From contig NW_014577122.1 of assembly GCF_000485595.1 (NCBI RefSeq), forward strand, positions 145,149 through 180,670: a stretch of 35,522 bases of DNA, in the 5' to 3' direction. Below the pieces are notes generated by a model. It was not told the DNA's origin. It searched no databases and saw nothing but the letters and a program-made list of their open reading frames with translations. The position numbers were made by a program, and so were the translations under genes. Shown here piece by piece: positions 30,666-35,522 of the stretch (its first letter is position 1; every line of letters starts with the position of its first letter). The DNA is from Priapulus caudatus (lineage: Eukaryota > Priapulida > Priapulimorpha > Priapulimorphida > Priapulidae).

Positions 30666-33600
30666 ATAAAGCTTGCCCCGGCTGACGACCTAAACGCTAC
30701 TGCACGCTATTATAATTGGTTCTTCTGTGCCCCCCCCCCCACCCGGGAGCCAATGAGGGTCGGGACGGGAGGAGAAGGGGGTCGACAAGGAGAACTCACT
30801 GCTTCTATACACAACTATTACATCTAATCGCAGCGACGCATAACGATGAGGTGGAATCCTCTCGTCATTACTCACATGTCAGAGAAGGGATTGTAAAGGA
30901 TTACGGGAGAAGGTTAATGCGCTTGCAGATTCTCGAGATTAGGGTTACTGACATTCGTAAAGATTATTTGCATAGGCGTGGATCGGCTGCGCTATTTTAG
31001 AAGATATCTGTCATTCTGTCTTGTGGGGAGATTATTATTGTCTGAGGGTGGAGTGAGGGTTGTGGTGGGGTAGCCTCCTCTAGGCCTCCTCCCACAAAGC
31101 AGATTCACGCATGTGTCGTGTTTTTAGGTAAAACTCTAAGTACAGACTGGAAATTGTTAATGACACAGTTGTGCAAGAGTCTTTTCATCTTGGCTACCGG
31201 TAAAAAGATTTGACTTCCTGAAATTCAAATGAGTTTAGTGTCGTTAATCTGTAATGATCTGCCATGGGCGCAATAATATCGATATAGGAGCTATTTATCA
31301 TCAGATTGTAGTAAGATATCAATGTTGGTATTGTTTCATATGATCACTAATCTTTGTGTCTAAGTTGTTTTATTGCTCGAATTCCCCCCTTTTTTTGCAG
31401 TGGAAAAGTAAATATCCAAGTTTAAAATGTTTCTACGAAAGTAACTGTGAGCGATATATACACGATGTTAATGTGATGCACGGGCGGCTTTCGGCTAATT
31501 GGACCATTTGTAAAAAAACGTAAATTTACATTTTAGCCACTTTTAATGGACGCGGTCCGTTGTTAGGCAACGTCGTTAAACCAAACATGGCCGATGCTTT
31601 AACATCATAAGCACGGGTTTTACGAGGCAAATTTTAAAACAGTGACGGTGTTATTGAAACGGACTGTAATGAAAATTTACGAGTGCAAACTTTATGGGCA
31701 CTAGTGTGATTTTAAGTAATTCGCTAGCCATGCGTGAGGCGCGCATGCGCGCGTGAATGCTCTGTGCCTATATAGATTCATACGTACATGTACAAGATAC
31801 TGGCTTTTGTCGGCAAGGCAGGCGGGATATGATTAATGGTTAATGGTTTCAGCAAGAAGATTTGCCCCCTCGTCTGAATAGAATATTTATGAAATTTAAT
31901 GAGCAATACAAATACACCAAGCGAGTGTTTTATGCGTTGCAGCCCGGCCCACGAGCGTTGCACGCCTACCGCCATGTGTCATTGCTATAGTAGAAGAATA
32001 ACTCGTTATGAAAGACGTCACGGATTTTGTCCGGCACAATAACCGCCTATACGCTCCCGCGGGCGCTTCGTCTCTAAATTGTTGAAATGAAAGAACCTTC
32101 ATTGTCGAGCGTCGCTCGTGTCAATGTAGTTATTGACAGCTGCACTTCAAGACATTCATCCTTATGCTCTCGGTTACTGGAAACAGGGAATGGATGGGGG
32201 GAAGCACACAACAGGCACACGCGCGCGTGGGATAGTATGACATAATTATGGCGAACCTGTTGAACTGTGTAAGGCGCACCGTAACAAAGCAGAGGTGCAT
32301 GAGAGCCTCTCTATGCGTGCGGTTGTCAAGCGCACGCGCGTTTTAAAAAAGCCCGAGTTTTTTTGCGCGGCTGCAAAAAAGCACGTGGAATAATGGACAG
32401 TTTCCACTCAAACTACAGAGAAAAGTCAGAGAAACGGTTGGATGCTGAATGCTTACCAAATATAATACATATCACACGCTTAGGCGAACCTACGTTAGAT
32501 TAGGGGGTTGCACAGGTTTCGATCAGGGGTTAGGTTAGGATGTGTCTGTCTTGACAAAAAATCATCCAACGTGGACAGATTCACGGCCATCATGTGTATA
32601 GTACGGTAATGAATAGAAACCATGCAAGTTAACACACAAAGTCTCTGCGCTCGTTCTTGTCTATAATCACTTTTTCAATCAACATTCTCGAATCATCTAA
32701 ATGAAGTAATAATTCGAGGCCACTCTCTATTCTTGAATGCTACGTTAGGTAATGCAAAGTGGTTTCACGCATACAGATTCCCTCACGCGCCCTCGCCGCA
32801 ACTCATCACAGCACTAAAATTAAACGCAAGTTTTCTGCTATGTTCTATCGATCTCCACAGAGAGTATAGCACGCGTGACTACATAGGCTGTGAGTCGAGG
32901 CATCGTCGCTGACTCTCTAGCGCGATTGTAACACGGCGTGGCTGCACAGCAGATATAGAGCTTCGTTCGTGTGTAATCACATTTCATTGCTGGATAGGGT
33001 TGCAACGTCTCGTATGTAGAGTCAGCGTGTTGACAGTTCGGCGCTAATATACAGTAGCTTACAGTACTGTAGGTGGTGTCAAGGGAGACGGTCAATGCAT
33101 GCATTTATGTGTGGCGTCTCTATACGTGTGTGTGTGTGTGTGTGTGTGCGTGCGTGCGTGCATGCGGGCGTGCGTGCGTGCGTGCGTGCGTGCGTGTGTG
33201 TGTGAAACCATACAGAGCGAAACGTGTCGAGTAATGCGTTTTCATCGAATATCGTTCTGTACTACTCTAGTGGTTGTTGGCAGCATGCATTCGTCATTGC
33301 GTGGCTGAAGTATTAGGCACACGGTAGTAATCATTTTGCCGTGTAAGTTCTACACGGTGGTGGTTAACCGACACAATACGGTAACAGCAAAGGTTGCACC
33401 CCAGGCTTTACCTGGCCGTATTGTCGCCGAATGTCGCGTGTAGTGGTGTCCCCCGCTGACTGCGCAAACACCTGGTCGCTGACTCTGCCTCTGCGACACT
33501 TCTGAATTTTTATGTCGATGGTGTGGTTTGTTCGACCGCGTATAGTATCGGACGGCGTGTTTATTTACATGTGTAAGTAGCATACGCGGATCGGCGCTCG

Positions 33601-34053
33601 CGACACAACGCCCGAGTTATGCGCGCGATTTCTCCGCCACACCTTCTTCTTCTTTCACGGGCGTGATCAGCTTATTCATGTATGCACACCCCTCTCGTGC
33701 GACTAACCGATGTTATAGAGAACTCGAATCCCTGTGAAACCTCTCTTTCGGCCACTCCTCCTTACCATGCCTGCCCTATGTTCGCGCTCGCCATAGTTTA
33801 AAGCTCCATGCAACAATGCAACAGTCAAACAGCTGAATCAACTCTGCTAACGCCTGCGCATTTATTATCGCCCGGCCTCCCGAGCACTTTGTGAATTGTG
33901 AGTAAGTTTTTCGACGTGGGTTTTTAATGAAATGAATTCGTTTAGCATCGATGGAGCACAGCAGAACTGCGCTGTCCCGTGAGTGTCTGGGTAGCTTGCT
34001 GAATTTCATTCCGCGATCCTGCACACTATACACTACCGTCGCCAAGTCCGCTG
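30666..34053 (+). repeat. 3.4 kb dispersed repeat, copy 2
   Basis: Same orientation as 13706-17075, about 17 kb away, with the same order of landmarks. It begins ATAAAGCTTGCCCCGGC and ends GCCAAGTCCGCTG. Differences from copy 1 are mostly 1-2 base indels plus one ~145 bp insertion (32249-32393) and microsatellite length change (GT/CGTG at 33125-33204). None of the open frames in copy 1 survives here, including its 76-codon frame at 15543-15773. Unlike copy 1, its left neighbour is the TGACCT repeat family rather than a GTGTATA array. Confidence 0.9.
32249..32393 (+). mobile_element. ~145 bp structured insertion in copy 2
   Basis: Copy 1 reads GGGATACGAATAATGCACAG without interruption (15316-15336 region), whereas copy 2 has ATAATTATGG, then about 145 extra bases, then AATAATGGACAG. 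The repeated ATAATxATGG/AATAATGG at the edges may be a small target duplication. Inside are two hairpins: AGAGG/CCTCT near 32301-32320, and GCGTGCG (32315-32321) with CGCACGC (32331-32337). TTTTAAAAAAG and TTTTTTT runs follow. No inverted termini. It may be a short retroposon or other small insertion; the class is unknown. Confidence 0.6.
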
Positions 34054-34373
34054 AGCTTACGACGCGACTCGGATAGTGTGCGTGGCCATCCGACCCGATC
34101 GACGAGCGCTGAAGAAAATTGACCAATCACAGAGCTGCGCCATGGGAACCGCATTCGAATGGAATGGCATTCGAACCATGGGAAACACTCCCGACGCTTA
34201 GTACACGCTAAATCCGCTTGGAACGCTACGAGAGTGGCATGGTTTGCGTCAACTTTGAGTCGGACAGTGTGCGGTGGCCTCCCGATCAATCGGGATCGGG
34301 TCGTATAGTGTGCGGCGGCTTAGTGCTGTGCACAGTGCAAAATCGGATAGTGTGCGGCTAGCATAATTGATCT
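34054..34373 (+). repeat. TCGGATAGTGTGCGG repeat cluster
   Basis: Four copies of a TAGTGTGCG core: TCGGATAGTGTGCG (about 34069), TCGGACAGTGTGCGG (about 34260), TCGTATAGTGTGCGG (about 34300) and TCGGATAGTGTGCGG (about 34343). The first two are followed by similar GTGGCC..CCGAtc stretches, so they are ~190-base direct repeats. Between them lie a perfect CATTCGAATG palindrome and a second CATTCGAACCATGGG copy. A 3' CCAATCACAG motif is at 34121-34130. Not recognised as a known element. Confidence 0.65.
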
Positions 34374-34813
34374 AGCGCTACCAAACTTGGTATACTTACA
34401 CATCTTGGGGAGAAGGTGAGCAGCGTACCAAAACCAGGTCACTGCGAACTTTATTTGACCTTTACTTTGACCTCGATCATATTTCTCTTCCGCTCTCTAA
34501 CTCGGCCCCTAATTGACTTAGCGCTACCAAAACCAGGTCACTGCTGCTTTTATTTGACCTTGACCTTGACCTTACTCATATTTCCCTTCCACTCTATAAC
34601 TCGGCCCCTAATTGACCTAGCGCGACCAAACTTGGTATACTTACACATCTTGGGGAGAAGGTGTGTCGCGTACCGAAACCAGGTCACTGCAACCTTTATT
34701 TGACATTAACCTTGACCTTGACCTTCATCATATTTCCCTTCCGCTCTATAACTCGACCCCTAATTGACCTAGCGCGACCAAACTTCGTATACTTACACAT
34801 CTTGGGGAGAACA
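34374..34813 (+). repeat. tandem ~100-150 bp TGACCT-rich repeats
   Basis: Four unit starts (AGCGCTACC/AGCGCGACC) at 34374, 34520, 34619 and 34771. Full units run: CCAAACTTGGTATACTTACA, CATCTTGGGGAGAAGGTG, ACCAGGTCACTGC, TTTATTTGACCT repeats, TTTCCCTTCCGCTCTATAAC, CCCCTAATTGACCT. The 34520 unit lacks the TTGGTATAC..GGTG part, explaining its shorter length, and the last unit is truncated. TGACCTTGA, the reverse of TCAAGGTCA, occurs at 34555, 34561 and 34713. The family resembles repeats I associate with mollusc genomes, from memory only. Confidence 0.88.
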
Positions 34814-34911
34814 CGGGGATACATGTAGTTGGCGACAACTGCCCTTTCTAGTTTATTGACATATTTAAGTTGCTCGGCAGCTGGTGATTATCAAGAAAAA
34901 CGGTGGCAGAA

Positions 34912-35296
34912 GTAATAGTATATGAAACAGCGGCAGCAGTGGCAGAAGCAGTAGCAACAGCAACAGTAACAGCAGTAGTAGCAGCAGCAGCGGCGGCGGC
35001 GGCGGCGGCGGCGGCAGCAGCAACAGTAACAGCAGCAGCAGTAGCAGGGGCAGCAGAAGCAGAAGCAGAAGCAGCAGCAGCAGCAGTAGTAACAGTAGTA
35101 ACAGCAACAGCAGCAGCAGCAGCAATAACAACACTAACAGCAGCAGCAGCAGTCCTAACAGTAACAGTAGCAGCAGCACCAGCAGCACCAGCAGCAGTAA
35201 CATCAGTAACAATAATAGCAGCAGTAGCAATAACAACAGCAACAGTAACAGCAGTAGCAGCAACAGTAACAGCAGTAGTAGCAGTAGCAACACCCA
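34912..35296 (+). repeat. ~385 bp phase-locked CAG/AAC/AGT triplet array
   Basis: Triplets of the type GCA, ACA, GTA, GCG and ATA keep A at every third base for nearly 400 bases, with a pure GGCGGCGGC block (about 34991-35014). It is the reverse-complement counterpart of 26412-27205: read on the minus strand it has T at every third base. Ala/Val/Thr frames on both strands and a poly-Leu minus frame are repeat translations. Confidence 0.95.
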
Positions 35297-35522
35297 TGGT
35301 ACTCGCAGCAAGGCAGAAACAGCAGAGCATACACGTGTGGAAACATAAATTCATTGCGGATATGCGGTACTAATATGTCGGCTAGTCTAATAGTCTCGGC
35401 CATAACGACGCTGTTCTTATACCCATACACTCCGATTGACATCTTTATCAACTTTCTTCCTCACAGAGTACGGCATGCGCTATATCCTGCTAATCAAATC
35501 TTGGTCATTATATTATTGTATA
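35297..35522. other. unassigned window end
   Basis: Ordinary composition; nothing recognised. Confidence 0.4.

Overview
The window reads as non-coding, repeat-dominated eukaryotic DNA. No ribosomal, transfer or other standard RNA gene can be called with confidence, and no conserved protein family was recognised in any frame. The longest open frames are translations of simple repeats (poly-Leu, poly-Ala, poly-Ser, Arg-Glu) and are not genes. A metazoan is suggested by vertebrate/invertebrate-type CCCTAA telomeric repeats at an internal site, abundant di- and trinucleotide microsatellites, MITE-like foldback elements, a tRNA-like Pol III promoter remnant, and interspersed TGACCT-rich repeats. 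The last resemble, from memory only, repeats common in molluscs and related lophotrochozoans, so that assignment is a weak inference.

Layout. 1-2030: a rearranged copy of a 1.7 kb module, whose left half is inverted and right half direct relative to the intact copy at 9010-10686. 2031-9000: unassigned sequence broken by GA, CT, AT, CTG/CAG and GT-rich arrays, the largest being the 1.1 kb CTG-rich tract at 4940-6105. 10705-11165: a tandem array of palindromic ~75-90 bp units. 12411-12770: a 57 bp minisatellite. 13070-13700: TATTG and GTGTATA arrays. 13706-17075: first copy of a 3.4 kb dispersed repeat. Its second copy, in the same orientation, is at 30666-34053 and carries a ~145 bp insertion. 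17080-21660: purine/pyrimidine-rich and AT-rich microsatellites with a near-perfect 21 bp palindrome at 18918-18960. 21661-21817: interstitial telomeric repeat beside a tRNA-like sequence. 22304-22373: a candidate short exon with good splice signals. 23524-23962: two minisatellites. 25612-26349 and 27749-28033: two terminal-inverted-repeat elements around an 800 bp phase-locked triplet array (26412-27205) and an alternating purine-pyrimidine tract (27206-27345). 30514-30665 and 34374-34813: pieces of one TGACCT-rich repeat family flanking the second 3.4 kb copy. 34912-35296: another phase-locked triplet array.

There is no operon or pathway to describe. What links the parts is duplication: two large modules are each present twice, and several arrays have units that are themselves palindromes. 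Copies of the same module differ by very many 1-2 base insertions and deletions, which may reflect real decay or an unpolished long-read assembly. No convincing new biological system was found. The most interesting items are the palindromic-unit array at 10705-11165, the inverted/direct rearrangement of the 1.7 kb module, the 3.4 kb repeat pair with its insertion, and the phase-locked triplet arrays.
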